Of a stretch of 64,000 bases of DNA, positions 1-11,247 are shown piece by piece; position 1 is the stretch's first letter, and each line of letters starts with the position of its first letter. Below the pieces are notes generated by a model. That model ran no database searches, was not told the origin of the DNA, and was given only the letters and a program-made list of their open reading frames with translations. Source of the DNA: Drosophila pseudoobscura (Eukaryota > Arthropoda > Insecta > Diptera > Drosophilidae); contig NC_046683.1 in NCBI RefSeq assembly GCF_009870125.1, positions 63,751,869-63,815,868 on the forward strand. Direction: 5' to 3'. Made by a program: the position numbers and the translations under genes.

Positions 1-487
1 CCCCCCTATACTATCCTATCTGTACACTGAATACCCGAATACCCGAATACCCCCTGCAACTCCAATCCACTCCACTCCTCCTACCTTTCTGTTCAGCCGA
101 AGAGACTGTCGTTTCTCTGCGTGGGCTCATTGTGGAATTTCTACACTCATTCTTGATTGTTTCGTTTCGTTTCGTTTTACGCTCTGGGCCATGTCTGTCG
201 GTTTTCGGGCCCTGCATTCCAGTTGAATTGGTTTTGCTTTTGGCCCGAAATAAACCCAAAAACAACATTGAAAATCATCCCAAAGACCGAACCCATCTTC
301 AAGATACGAAACGAGAAGCAGCAGCAGATAATAAATTTGAATTTCAATAAATTATTTTGTTGCTACAAGACACACAGAGCCACAGAAAGAGACCCGAGGC
401 CCAAAGAGGGTCTGACTTCTTTGGGCCTGGTCCTCATCCTCGTCCACATCCACATCCACATTCTCATCCTCTCGGTCTCTTCTCTTC

Positions 488-542
488 TGGCACTGGGACT
501 GGCACTGGCACTGGCTCTGGCTCTGGCACTGGGACTGGCACT
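488..542. repeat. (GGCACT/GGCTCT)n simple repeat
   Basis: A degenerate 6-bp repeat of the GGCACT/GGCTCT/GGGACT type runs through this interval. It produces spurious open frames on both strands (Leu-Ala runs or Thr-Gly runs), which I do not treat as genes. Confidence 0.85.
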
Positions 543-855
543 TCATTGGACAATGAATACTCGTAGCCCCGATCTGAATGGTCAACGCGTTGATCTTTCG
601 CTTCTTGCGTGAATTTCATTCAACAAAAATGTTTTCTGTTTAGCAATTTCTTTTTTGGCGTTGGGTCGTCTTTCATTTCTTTTTTTCTTTCTTTCTTTTG
701 TTGTCTCTTTATTGTTGGCCAAGGCTGTTGATCGGGTAGTAGGGGTATGGGTATGGTTATGGGTATGGGGTATGAGCCATACCAAAATCTGTTGTAGTTA
801 TGGTCTGATGAAGTGATCAGGCCTTGACATTGATCAAATGCCAAGAGGTACACCA

Positions 856-882
856 TACACACACACACACACACACACACAC
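856..882. repeat. (CA)n microsatellite
   Basis: A nearly uninterrupted run of CA dinucleotides lies in non-coding DNA and is typical of Drosophila microsatellites. Confidence 0.9.
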
Positions 883-2461
883 TCCATGCGTTGTGGGCGT
901 AGAAACACACAGTTTTGGCTGTTTCTGAGATTCATATATGGACAAGTGCTCAGGAAATGGGTGAAACAGTGATCTCTATATTGTTTGTTTGAAGGTGAAG
1001 CGGTTTTAGAGGTAGGATCCCCAATGAAAGTGATCGATGGTGATCGTTTTTGGTGATATTCGATCTCCAAAGAGATCTTAGAGGTAGGATACTCGACGAA
1101 AGTAATCGGGAAACATCTGCAAAAGATTATTTTATTGGTCTGATCTGTGGAAGGAAAAGTTTGTTGCCCCCACCGAACCACTAGAAAATATAAATCATAT
1201 TAAAAGGGTGTTCTCGGAGAAAATATTCTTTGAAAGTGGAATACTAAAGATCTCCGAAAGAAGAACCTTTTACAAAACGTTCAGCAATATGATTTATAGC
1301 TAATTTTTTAGTGTTACAAACTATAAATCATGTAATGAATAACCATATTTTCTTAGCTTCATTAGGGGAAACAAGATCTAAGCCATAGATCATCTTTGGA
1401 ATTAGATCTTAAGATCTTTTCTATTACAATCTTTTATTAGATAGATTCCTGCAAACTAACAATCAATCCCAAAGAAGCCGTAGATCATATTAGAAGATAC
1501 AGAATGAATCCATTGTCTTATTCAATATTAAATAAAAGACGTTTGCTACTGAATTGAGTTCCGTTTATAAATCCAACCAAATCTCAGCTCATCCCAGAAT
1601 AGTGGCAAAATTTACCGCTCGAACAAAAATTTAGGGCTGGACACAGCTTGACATTTCATATCTTCCGAGATGTATGCATATATCCCATATTTGAGGCACA
1701 CACCTGAGGAGTGGACAGCATAATCCGGCAGGCAGCATTAATTCATGGAAATTCCGTCAAAAGAAATTCCCTCCTCACCAAAAGCCCACTCGAATCTCAC
1801 TCTCGCACACGGTAACCAGTTTTCTGCCTTTGGTTTTGGGTTTGGGCCTGAGTCGGAGTCTGGGTTTTGGTTTTGGTTTCTTCTTCTAATATTTTTTCCA
1901 ACTTTTTTTTTTTTGGTTTTTTTGTTCTTTTTTTTTGGCAACGGCGTCAAGTCAACTGACAAAGCTAACAAACAACCTTCGTCATTAGCCAAACTATGGC
2001 ATGTCAACGAAAATTAGCATTTTTTTTTTACAGCGGGAGGCCGCAGCGCTGTGACTCTGACTAGAAAGAGAGGGGGATAGTGGTGTAGAGAGGGAGGGGG
2101 AGGGGGAGAGAGGGCTGGTTAGAACTCGATTTACACAGTGGAACACTGCTTGGCCCGAAAGCTATGCGTAGGTAAAAAGCCCGAACCAAACCGTACCGAC
2201 TGTTGATGAACTATATATCCAAGATATATCCACACAAGCACACACATTCGATGCCACATGCCATGTGGTGTTGTTGTCGCATTTGTGCCGCTCGATGGAG
2301 CAGCAGCAGACCCGGCAAACGTCTCTGTATCTGAGTCTCCGAGTCTCTGGGCTTCCACCTCCGGTATCCAACCGAGTATGGAGCCTACGGCCTACGCATC
2401 TTTTGCAATATTCGTTTGAGACGCCCACGCATACCCGAGCTTTTGCTTAGAAAATAACCCC

Positions 2462-2507
2462 CAGCCACAGCCACAGCCACAGTCACAGCCATAGCCATAG
2501 CCATAGC
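2462..2507. repeat. (CCACAG/CCATAG)n simple repeat
   Basis: A 6-bp repeat of CCACAG drifts to CCATAG along the array. It lies in non-coding sequence. Confidence 0.85.
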
Positions 2508-4056
2508 ACAACCTACAAATTCGAAATTAAAGTTGTACATATTCGCGTTATTTCGATGGATAGTAGTATTTTGTGGAGGCTTTATGGCCCATAGATATAC
2601 ATACAATATAGTTTAGAGACCGCCCGAGTGCCGAGTGCCGAGTGCCTGTCAGTCTGCCGCAATATGGTCTACAACATTTACCACTACTTCAGTCTGTCGT
2701 CTATCTCTATCTATCTGTCTATCTCTCTGTATCTCTATATCTGTGTATCTGTATCTAGCCATCGGTTAAACCTCTAAAGTGCCATAGATTATTATAACAC
2801 ACGCGCTATTCGACTATTCCTGCGGTTAGCCGCAAAACTCAAAACCGAAACAGACACTGAGGCGAGTCGAGGCGAGTCGAGGCAGGGCGAGGCGAGGCAT
2901 GGGCCCCACACACGTTGCCAGCACCACACCACCCTCTCCCCTCCCAACTCTTTCTGGATGCATTATGCATAACCAAATTGGGGGAAAAAGGGAGGAGAAG
3001 GAGGACTAGGAGTGGGGGCTCCACCCATAAGCAAAGCTTAGCGCGAATTAAAGAAAGAAAAGCGAGGAAAAGCGAAGGAAGGCTGTCAACAATGCAACGG
3101 TAAAGAAAATGAATGGAGAGGAAGGCCCACAACGGAAATGCTAAGGTAAAAATAAATTATGGTAGGTGGAAAAATGCTAAATGATATAGAAGGGGACAGA
3201 GGACAGAGGACAGAGGACGCCGCGAAAAGGTGGGGCCAGAAAGCCTTCTACTCGTACAGTTCTTTGGCTTAAAGTTGCATTTGCACTTGGAATAGTTCAA
3301 AGTTCAATCGAGTTTACCAAGAGAGAACTGATCTACTAGTTTTCTATTCGAAAGTCGTGTCTCTGGGAAATTATGGAATCTCTCATTGATTTATTCGCAG
3401 ATTATCCAAAAGTTCCCTGCAAAAAAAAATGACAGAATACGTATAGAAAAAGTACACTCTTAAGGACTTAAAGCTATACCTAAAACTCTTTGCCAGAATT
3501 CGAAAAATCCCAATAAAATGTCTCCGAAAAATGTGAAAAATTGCTATGTTTTGAACTGTCGGGGAATATTGGCGAAAATTGTACAATCTACAGCCAATAC
3601 TATAGATTTCTACTCTTAAGTCAAGGAAGTATTCCTACAGAAAATATAGGTGAATTCAATGGATTCAAAGGCTAATAGTTTTGCCCAAGTAAATGCACAT
3701 GGATTAGTGATATTCGCGCTGCCTCAAACTCTTATCAAATATCATTAGACCCAAGGACCATTAAGTCATCTATGAGTCCCAAAAAGTCCCAAAAGAGAGA
3801 ATTTTATAGTAAGAAAAAAGAAATATGATCGAATCATAAATTAGAGCTTGGCTTCTGGGGGCGAAAGGCTGCGTGTGTGTGTTTGAAAGTGCTGCCAAAA
3901 TGCAGTTTAATCACCTCCCAGATAGACGGCCCACATGGTGGCCAAAACGAAGCAAACAACGAAGGCGGCGTCCAACATGAGGCGGCAGCGGCAGCCCACA
4001 CCAAAAATGCACATTAGAGAGCACACACACAGATACACACGCGGAAAGGAGGAGGA

Positions 4057-4088
4057 GGCATGTGGCATGTGGCATGTGGCATGGGGCA
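4057..4088. repeat. GGCATGT short tandem repeat
   Basis: About four copies of a 7-bp GGCATGT-like unit. It gives a spurious His/Cys/Met-rich frame on the minus strand that I reject as coding. Confidence 0.8.
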
Positions 4089-4774
4089 TCGATCAGGCAA
4101 TGGACTAGAGATTTAATTACCAGAGCCAGAGGATTTTCACTCCCATGGCAACAGCAGCAGTCGAAGCGAACAGCGGAGTAGCAGAGAAAATGAAAGCTGG
4201 CCAGCGTTCCGTTCAAATGCCCCCAATGGCTGGTAGCCCCCTGGCCGCACCCCGCCACCAGTCCCCCGCTCCACTCACTGTCGCTGCTGCTGTTGGTGTC
4301 TCTGTTTGGGCGTCGACGCCAACGCAGTGAGACGAACGGAACGACGCGCGACGCCAACGTTGAATGAAATTTCATTCACAAAAATTCAGCAAAAACGAAG
4401 CCAAAAAGGCAATGGACACAAGTCACGCATGCGCGGAGCGGTCCGGAGCGGGAGTTTTATTCAAAGAGAGAGGGAGAGAGAGAGAGAGGGGAGAGGAGAG
4501 GAGAGCAGAGGTTGAGCAGAGATTGGAGACAAGAGAGTGGAGAATGGAGATCTCGCAGCGAATTACAGCGAAAAATATGCAACAACAAGCAAGCCCTGAC
4601 GTCGCATGGGCGTCGCATTGCGAGCGACGGACGGACGGAACGTTTCGTTGCCCAACCGGAAGTATTAAATTCCAATTATGGCGACAAGATACATTCCCAT
4701 TCCCATTCCCATTCCGCCCCGACCCCACTCCCCACCAACAGCCCCACCAAAGCGCTGGCTTTATGGCTTATAAA

Positions 4775-4780
4775 TTTATT
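4775..4780 (-). terminator. Ids: Poly(A) signal of Ids
   Basis: TTTATT on the plus strand reads AATAAA on the minus strand, only six bases past the Ids stop codon at 4786-4788. If used, the Ids 3' UTR is very short (tens of bases). No stronger signal is seen closer. Confidence 0.6.
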
Positions 4781-4785
4781 CAAAA

Positions 4786-6579
4786 TTATGAGAAGCGAGA
4801 CAGATCCACTGCCTCCATCAAACGCCGCCGTAGACGCTGTCGCACATCATCGAATTCGGGCATTGGAACGAGATTCAGCTCCTCTCCCGCATCCACACGA
4901 TGATCATACAGCTCCTCGCCATAGATATCATGCCAATCTGCAAGATACAGATATATCAGATGTATCCGATATAAAGAAGGGGAGGAGATGGTTGAACCTA
5001 CCACGACTGAAATTCTGTGCATGGAAACGCACCCACAGCGTATACCTGTAGATATCCGTGCGCAGGCTGTAGCCCATGATCTTGATGTTCCTCAACTTGG
5101 GTTTGTCGCTATTTGGATGCTTGGTGGGCAGCATGCCAGGACGGGGATACTGGCTCAGGGCCACATGATCATCCACTGATAAAGATACACAAATACAGAT
5201 AAAGGATACCTCGGCGATTTGCAGATCAGAACTCACCCAAATCCAACCCCAAGCCCTGAAGCTGTGGGTACAAACTCTTGCCCTCGCCGCAGGTCACATC
5301 GGTGGGATGCCTGCAAACGGGTAGCGATGGCAGCCCCGCCAGATCCACCAGAGTGGGAAAGACATCCAGTAGCTCCGTGATGCCTCTATGGACCTTGGCT
5401 TGGGTCACCGGAAACTCCGGCGAACGGACGATCAGTGGCACCCGCAGGGCCACCTCGAAGTTGCTATATTTTGCCCACTCGGCGTGCTCCCCCAGCGACC
5501 AGCCGTGATCGCCCAGCACTACAACCACCGTCTGCTGTAGATCCAATCCGGCCAGCAGCTTCCCGAACAGATCATCCACATAGGCCACCGAGGCGTAATA
5601 GGCCTGACGGATCTGCGCCGCCTGATGCCTAGATATGGGTCCATAGGGGAAGGAGATGTTCAAGTGCTTGAAGTCATCCCTAGCTCTGACGTCGGTGTAG
5701 GGATTCCAGGCCACGGCGGGCATGTCCGGCGGCTTGAGGCTGTCCTCCGTGTAATTGAAGAATTGCTGGAGTGGAAACCGAGCGAGGAACTGCCGCGGGA
5801 AGCGGAAGTTGATGTGCGGCTTGTGAAAGCCAAGGGCCAGAAAGAAGGGACTACTGCTGCTGCTGCTCTTTCGCGACTCCACGAAGCGCAGTGCCTCCGT
5901 CACAGACTCAATATCCGGAAGGGTCTTGTAGGGCTGCGTCTGGAGGTGCACCGGACAGATGAGATTCTTGCGGAGCACACCCTCGCGATCGGGACAGACG
6001 GGCGAGTTCATGTACTGTTCGGTACGTGGACGGAACGCTGGCGCGGACCAGCTCAATGGATAGTCGTCGCTGTTATTCGAGGACAAACCCGGATGGAAGA
6101 CCTTGCCGCAGCTGTAGGTGTAGTAGCCATGCTCCTTGAAGTACTGCGGCAGCGTGGTAAAGTTACCCACAAATGTGCGCCAATAGCTGTAGAAATCATA
6201 CAGATGCAGGGTGTCCGGACGACGGCCAGTGAGCAGGGAGTTCCGACTGGGCGCGCACAGAGCTTGCTGGGAAGGGGAGCGTCAGTGGTGTTACTGCACT
6301 GTGGGGACGCCACCTGCAAATCCTCACCTGACTGTAGGCCCGCGTGAAGACATGTCCGCCCTGGGCAAAGGCATCCAGGTGCGGTGTGCTGGCCAGGGGA
6401 TCGCCATAGGCCCCCAGAACTGGACGCAGATCATCAAAGATTACCATCACCACATCGTGCCGTGCAGCAGCAGGAGCTGTGGTTGGGCCTGCGAATGGGA
6501 CTGCGGATGAAGCTGAGACGAGGTCGGACAAGTGCAGCGCCAGCAGCAGAGTCGAGAGCAGTATCAAAACACTGGACAT
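4786..6579 (-). CDS. Ids: Iduronate-2-sulfatase, lysosomal glycosaminoglycan sulfatase
   Basis: This predicts a lysosomal enzyme that removes 2-O-sulfate from iduronate in heparan and dermatan sulfate. Four coding exons join in phase: 6328-6579, 5237-6266, 5002-5175 and 4786-4937, giving 535 residues against about 550 in human IDS. I chose the start at 6579 because it opens directly into a signal peptide (MSSVLILLSTLLLALHL); an in-frame ATG at 6627 would only add 16 polar residues. Seen motifs are FDDLRP near residue 48 (metal-binding Asp pair), the formylglycine-forming CAPSR with Cys88 at the start of exon 2, TGRRPDT just after it, and GDHGWSLGEH near 336. All match the family's catalytic residues, so the enzyme looks intact. 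The intron between 6267 and 6327 falls just upstream of the catalytic Cys. The gene lies head to tail with the BRI3-like gene upstream. Confidence 0.95.
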
Positions 6580-7335
6580 CTCTACGGCAACGAAGATTCG
6601 CGACTGTTGACTCCAAGATGCTGGCACGACGGATGTACCCTGTGCCCATGAAATGTTTCACCGAGGTATACGGCTTGAGGGGTTTCGGATGTAACAATCA
6701 TCATGTGATTTATTGATAAAGCTGCAAGAATCTTTCGGATTTCAATTAATTTGGATTAGATCTAGCCATATGTACAGAGGATAAACAATCTATTCACAGT
6801 CCACTAATCAAATCGCTGTGTGTTAAGGCCTTTAGGGTATCCTCTACGTCGTTCAATCCACTGCTCCGTCTGTTGTGCTGTTTGGCTGGCAAAATTCGCG
6901 GCATAATTCAAGACCGCCCTCCATTATATTTCAATTGATTTAAACGGAAGCGCGGCTCGACAACGTCGCTAATGGGGATGCACACGACACGAACATATGC
7001 ACATATATATATATAACACTAATACATGACTGGCATCTGGAGCAATCTATAACCGTTCATGGAATCATGATTCATATTATGTACATACAATATTTAATGA
7101 TTTTCTAGTCTAATGATTAACAATAATAAAACGTACGAGAGTTTTCTTTGTGATATCAAAAAAAGTTACAGTCCCAATGTGTGTGTGTGTGTCTGTGTGT
7201 TTAAGGAATATATAGGTCATAGGTCATAGCATATTTGTAGGAGTTAACAGGGAATTCCATCCATCTTCGTTTTGTGTGTTTGCACTTTAAATGCCATATT
7301 GCAGATGCGAATGGGAGGTGAGGGTTTCAGAGGTC
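6580..7335 (-). other. Ids upstream region and BRI3-like 3' UTR
   Basis: Non-coding DNA between the Ids start and the BRI3-like stop codon, both on the minus strand. It must hold the Ids promoter and 5' UTR plus the 3' UTR of the upstream gene. The only minus-strand AATAAA I see is at 6709-6714, which would give the BRI3-like gene a roughly 620-base 3' UTR ending close to the Ids 5' end. A TA-rich run near 7003-7018 and a GT run near 7180-7200 are simple repeats. Confidence 0.5.
6709..6714 (-). terminator. Candidate poly(A) signal of the BRI3-like gene
   Basis: TTTATT on the plus strand is AATAAA on the minus strand, about 620 bases after the BRI3-like stop codon and about 130 bases upstream of the Ids start. 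It is the only match to the canonical hexamer I found in this gap. A non-canonical signal nearer the stop is possible. Confidence 0.4.
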
Positions 7336-7797
7336 TTAGAACACTGCCCCGCAGTTGGTGCACCGCTTCTCCTTCATCGCCAGGCAGCAGAGTATGCCCA
7401 CCGGGAAGAAGAAGATGGCACAGCACAGCCCCAGCGCCGAGAAGGTGTCCTCCAGGTAGCCAATGCGACAGGACGGACAGCCGCCAATCACAATGATCTC
7501 CGTGGGCAAGGCCACCTGCGGCGGCTGGATGACCACACTCACGGGCGTCGTCTCGAAGGCCCCGTACGTGGGCATATGCATATTGGGGGGCGGTGCCGTT
7601 GGCGGTCCATGATGTACGCCCGCAATGAGGCGAGCATCTGCAAAATGTTCACTGATTAGATCTGCGGCTCTTTCTTTGTCTCCAGTCCAGTCCAGTCCAG
7701 TTCACGGTGTTGCTGCAGGCTGCGGCTTACCCTGCGATGAGGCGTTCATTACTTCTTCGTAGCTTGGTGGTGCGGCTTCTTTTGCGGGGTCCGCCAT
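7336..7797 (-). CDS. BRI3-like (brain protein I3) small membrane protein
   Basis: Two coding exons, 7731-7797 and 7336-7637, join in phase 1 to give 122 residues, close to the 125 of human BRI3. The N-terminal exon carries a PPSY motif (PPxY type, which in this family binds WW-domain ubiquitin ligases). A Pro-rich stretch follows. The C-terminal half has [12 protein letters not shown], then a hydrophobic segment ([20 protein letters not shown]), then CTNCGAVF. The paired Cys-x-x-Cys motifs around a membrane-inserted stretch are the BRI3 signature and resemble LITAF domains. In mammals BRI3 is found on lysosomal and endosomal membranes; the same location here is inferred. The start ATG at 7797 is the first in the exon and gives [16 protein letters not shown]. 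In D. melanogaster this is probably CG12012, from memory and not checked. Confidence 0.88.
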
Positions 7798-8103
7798 ACT
7801 GACACGAAAGCTCTTTCTACCCTGGCCAATGACTCACGTTTGTCAATGTTTTCGCGATTATCTGCAATTTTTGTGTGCTTTGCTTTGTTTTATTTGCCTT
7901 TTTAATTGCGTTAACTTTTCCCCTATCGGTGTCTTTGTTTTGCTTTTTCTGCGATATATGTATCGCACGAACAGCTGTTCCCGATATCAGTTATGTTATC
8001 GATTGACAGCCGCACAGTGACGCGTGCGCCAGTCACGTTCGTCAAGTTCATATTTTAACGTGCACAGCCGATTTGTTGAATCAATTTCTCCGGTAGTTCC
8101 CAA
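7798..8103 (-). promoter_or_regulatory. Compact promoter region of the BRI3-like gene
   Basis: This 306-base gap must contain the 3' end of the AAA ATPase transcript and the promoter and 5' UTR of the BRI3-like gene, both minus strand. A partial DRE-like site (TATCGATT) lies near 7997-8004, in a cluster with CGATATC and TATCGCA. No AATAAA for the AAA gene is seen, so its 3' end is unresolved. Confidence 0.45.
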
Positions 8104-10439
8104 TTACTGAGATCTTTGGGCAAACTTATAGTATGCACTGATTTGGCTCTGGGTAAGCGATGATTTCAGCTTATACAGGACCTTTTCAAAGTCCTGCATC
8201 TCAATCTTTGTGGCCTCCGGGTCTCGCTGGAAGGTTTGGATGGCTGCCTCATTGCACAGATTGCATATATCCGCTCCAGAGTAACCCTCGGTATGCCGGA
8301 CGATCGTTTCCAGGTCTAGATTCTCATCGAAGGGCATCCGTTTGCCATGCAGCTCCATCAGAGCCATGCGGGATCTCAAATCTGGGGCCGGTACATGGAT
8401 CAGCTTGTCGAAGCGCCCGGGACGCATTAGGGCATCGTCAATCATTTCCGGACGATTGGTGGCTGCCACAACGAGTATATGCTTCTCATTGGAGCCCCCC
8501 ACAATCCCATCCATCTCGGTGAGGAGGGTGGAGAGGATCCTTAGCTGAACCTGGCCACCGCCACCGCCTCCTCCCGTAGACACCGTGCGACGTCCCACCA
8601 GCGAATCTGCAATTCGATTGGAGAGTGAAAACAACTAGAAAACTGCCGATTCGTTTCAATAGGTACTTGCCAATTTCGTCAAGGAATATGAGACAAGGGG
8701 CATTCTTTCGGGCCAAATGAAACATCCGAGTGATATATCGCTCGGCACAACCCACATAGGGGGAGTAAACCTCCGCCGCCGAGGTGGCAATGAATGTCAT
8801 ATTGGCCTCCTTGGCCAAACACTTGGCAATGGTGGTCTTGGCACAGCCCGGCGGCCCATACAGCAGCACTCCCTTGGGCAGACTGAGGCCAAGGCGGGCA
8901 AAGACTTCCGCATGCTTCAGTCCGGCGAGAATAGACGCCTCCAGCTTTCGCTTGAGCCCATCCATCCCTCCAATGGCCTCAAAGCCGACCGTCATCTTGG
9001 CCACGCGCACATTTGTGGCTCGTGAGCCACTCGGGAAAGTGTGACTCAGCCACTTGCGGAAGATCTTATCCAAATGCGAGACTCCTTGGACCTTCACATC
9101 CTTCTGGACATGGGACAGCAGCAGGATCAGATCAGAGATGACATATCCTTGGGTATTCTTAGCCAAATGATCGATTAGTTCTCCGCAAGGGAGCGCCATG
9201 TTATACTCCTGGCACCAGGCTTTAATCAGTCTTCCACGCTGCTCCTCATTTGGCATTTCAATGGCGATCTCCCTGCCAAATCGGCCAGCACGACGCGCAT
9301 GCTCGTGCAGGTGATCCGGATTGCTGGAGGTGCCCAAGCAAATGATGCCCGGATCCAGCTCGTCAATTAGTTTGTTGAACTGCGCGGCGATGCGCAACGA
9401 ATTGTTCGAGCTCTGAGAAGCTCCACCCGAATAGCTGCTTGAGGAAGCGCAGAGAAGCTCCAGATCCTCAATGATTATTACAATGGGTGCTAGATCGGGG
9501 ACGAAACAAGTGGGGGGATTATTAAGCCCATTTGGCTTTTTGAATACGCTTGTGACGCAGTGGCGACTTACTAGATGGCATCATATTGGCTTTGAATGTG
9601 CGCGCTGCCTGGAAGATCTTCCTTAGCTGCGATTCGGTGCCTCCTGGATAGGGGCGTATCACCCCTTGATTGGGGAGGATGTAGAAGCAGCTGCATTCGT
9701 GGCGCCGCAGGAACTCGGCCATTAGCATTGTCTTGCCGCAACCCACTGGACCCACAATCAGGGCCGTAGTAGGGAATCGATGGGCAAGAAAACTGCGTTT
9801 CGAGGTCGCCAGCAGCTGTTCCAGGGCCTCCGTTGGCTGCTCAAAGCTGTCGGACAGATATTTTGTGCAAATTGGAAGATATTTTGGCATCGCAAGACGT
9901 ACATCCACAATGTTCATCACTGCACAATTGTCCAATGTGTAACACTGATTGTCCGGCACTTCGGGGGCATCCAATATCTGGATGGCGTCTATGCCTAATG
10001 TGCTAAACAGTTTCAGCCTCACGTAGCAGCCTTTCTCGAGAACTAGCCACCGCAAATAGATCTTAACATAGCCGGCGAGGTCCTTCAGCTGAAGATCTGG
10101 GCGTTTTTCAGGCAAATTCTGGTTGGCAAAGACCAAACACGAGACCTTCATCACATTGCGGACCAGGGTCAATGACTCGATGCTCGTCAGGCGTTGATTT
10201 GTGAGCGGGAATTGTGCCGAGGAGGTCACCGCGCTGTCCAGAAAGCAACAATGTTCGCTGCCAAGACGCCTAACCACGCGGCAAATGGCATAGCTCCCAT
10301 TAGAGAGGCTGCAGCGCCCCCAGTAGCTTTTGGCAGTAGGATTTGGCGAATCCTCCACGTCGGGAATATAGCATCGCTGCAGATCGTTAGAGTTCACCAG
10401 AGACAGCGGAAAGGTTTCAATATTTATTCGTGTTTTCAT
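8104..10439 (-). CDS. Double-AAA ATPase, AFG2B/SPATA5L1-like
   Basis: Three coding exons, 9572-10439, 8671-9489 and 8104-8606, give 729 residues, close to the about 750 of human SPATA5L1 (AFG2B) and shorter than SPATA5 (about 890). An N-terminal domain is followed by AAA module D1, with Walker A GPVGCGKT at about 230 and a Walker B-like IVIIIEDLE spanning the first splice junction. Module D2 has Walker A GPPGCAKT at about 501-508 and Walker B LIFLDEID at about 556-563. Conserved sensor and Arg-finger sequence (ATNRPEMIDDALMRPGRFD) follows. The intron inside D2 needs a GC donor: only a break at G|GCAAGT restores the LIFLDEIDSLVGRR reading. I start at 10439 (MKTRINIET); an in-frame ATG at 10532 would add a hydrophobic, Arg-ended leader unlike the family. 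AFG2 proteins act in late 60S ribosome maturation in yeast and human. In D. melanogaster this is likely CG12010 (from memory). Confidence 0.88.
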
Positions 10440-10779
10440 TGCGCGGCGGCGCGCGTTTTTCGCACATGTAAACACAAAAGAGGTGAGAAAAACAACAATT
10501 AGCAAAAGCCCTTTACCAACACTGGAATTCATCTTGAAAATTAGTCGAAATATATATACATATTTGCTATATCCATAGCGAATAACAGAGTAAATCTATA
10601 TGTTAAAAGTAGGAAATCCCGTTTTCTTGCATCTCATTCAGTAGTATATTTATTATAATATGGTAATCGATATCAAACTTAAAGCGCGGCTCTAGCGACT
10701 ATTCAGTCGACAGGGTCCGTATGTGTAGTTACCTGTTCAAAATTTGCATTTTTGTTGACCTTTTTCGCTTAAACTTTAT

Positions 10780-10865
10780 TTAATAGACAATCCAATAAAG
10801 AAGAGTACTTCAAGTTGACCAGTCTTGTAGGAAATTGGTTTATCAATCGCATAAAACCATGAGTT
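10780..10865 (+). repeat. Diverged copy of the kst-upstream repeat module
   Basis: The segment shares ordered blocks with 23265-23345: a CAATCCAATAAAGAA-like block, then CCAG, then AAATTGGTTTATCAATCGC, then ATAAAA. Order and spacing are kept, so common descent is more likely than chance, but identity is clearly lower than among the kst copies. Confidence 0.5.
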
Positions 10866-11104
10866 GAGAGACGAACGATTAACCCATTGTAAGCCAAGGG
10901 GGTATTTAATATTCCACCGAAAATTGTGAAAATTGTATTATTTTAGCGTAGTTCAGGTGAAAGGTATCGTGCTTTTTTTAAGTTCAGAGGAAAGATGGCA
11001 TGGATAAACAGGAAGAGTTTACAATCAGTAATATTTGCCGCCATTTACCTCAAGTCGTTGAATTGTTTAAATAGAGGGGACTAAGTGGGCTAAGTTCGAT
11101 TTCT

Positions 11105-11112
11105 TATCGATA
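11105..11112 (+). promoter_or_regulatory. DRE core promoter element of YT521-B
   Basis: Perfect palindromic TATCGATA, the DREF-binding element common at Drosophila housekeeping promoters, lies 136 bases upstream of the YT521-B ATG. Function is inferred from sequence and position. Confidence 0.65.
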
Positions 11113-11247
11113 TACGCGACGCCATCGCTGTGACGCAGAAATTTGTGTGTAAAAAAATTAAGCTTCGCTAATTTTGTTGTTTCTGCAAGTGTTAATTATA
11201 GAAAAGAGTGCATCAAAAGTTGCACGGACGCAGGGTCCCCTAAGTTG

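Larger units (their letters stand above)
1..4785. other. Intergenic or intronic DNA with no supported gene
   Basis: I find no coding region with recognisable protein similarity in this stretch on either strand. The open frames present are short, low-complexity and driven by simple repeats such as CCACAG, GGCATGT, CA and poly-T runs. Several AT-rich blocks (about 1190-1720 and 3280-3840) have no long open frame. The region could be intergenic or the intron of a gene that begins outside the window. A weak AATAAA near 335 exists, but nothing links it to a gene. Confidence 0.6.
10440..11247. promoter_or_regulatory. Divergent promoter region between AAA ATPase and YT521-B
   Basis: About 0.8 kb separates the start codons of two divergently transcribed genes. 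It contains ATCGATAT near 10667 on the AAA side and a perfect TATCGATA (DRE) at 11105-11112 on the YT521-B side. Between them, about 10780-10865 is a degenerate copy of the repeat module found three times upstream of kst (shared ATCAATCG.ATAAAA core). No open frame here is convincing. Confidence 0.6.

Noticed and set aside
3911..4375. 154-codon minus-strand frame
   Set aside because: Driven by the GGCATGT repeat and Cys/Ser-rich simple sequence; no homology recognised and no splice or promoter context.
10440..10532. N-terminal extension of the AAA ATPase as a signal peptide
   Set aside because: The in-frame ATG at 10532 adds a hydrophobic leader, but AFG2-type ATPases are cytosolic or nuclear and the family N-terminus fits the start at 10439. 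The extension is probably 5' UTR open by chance.
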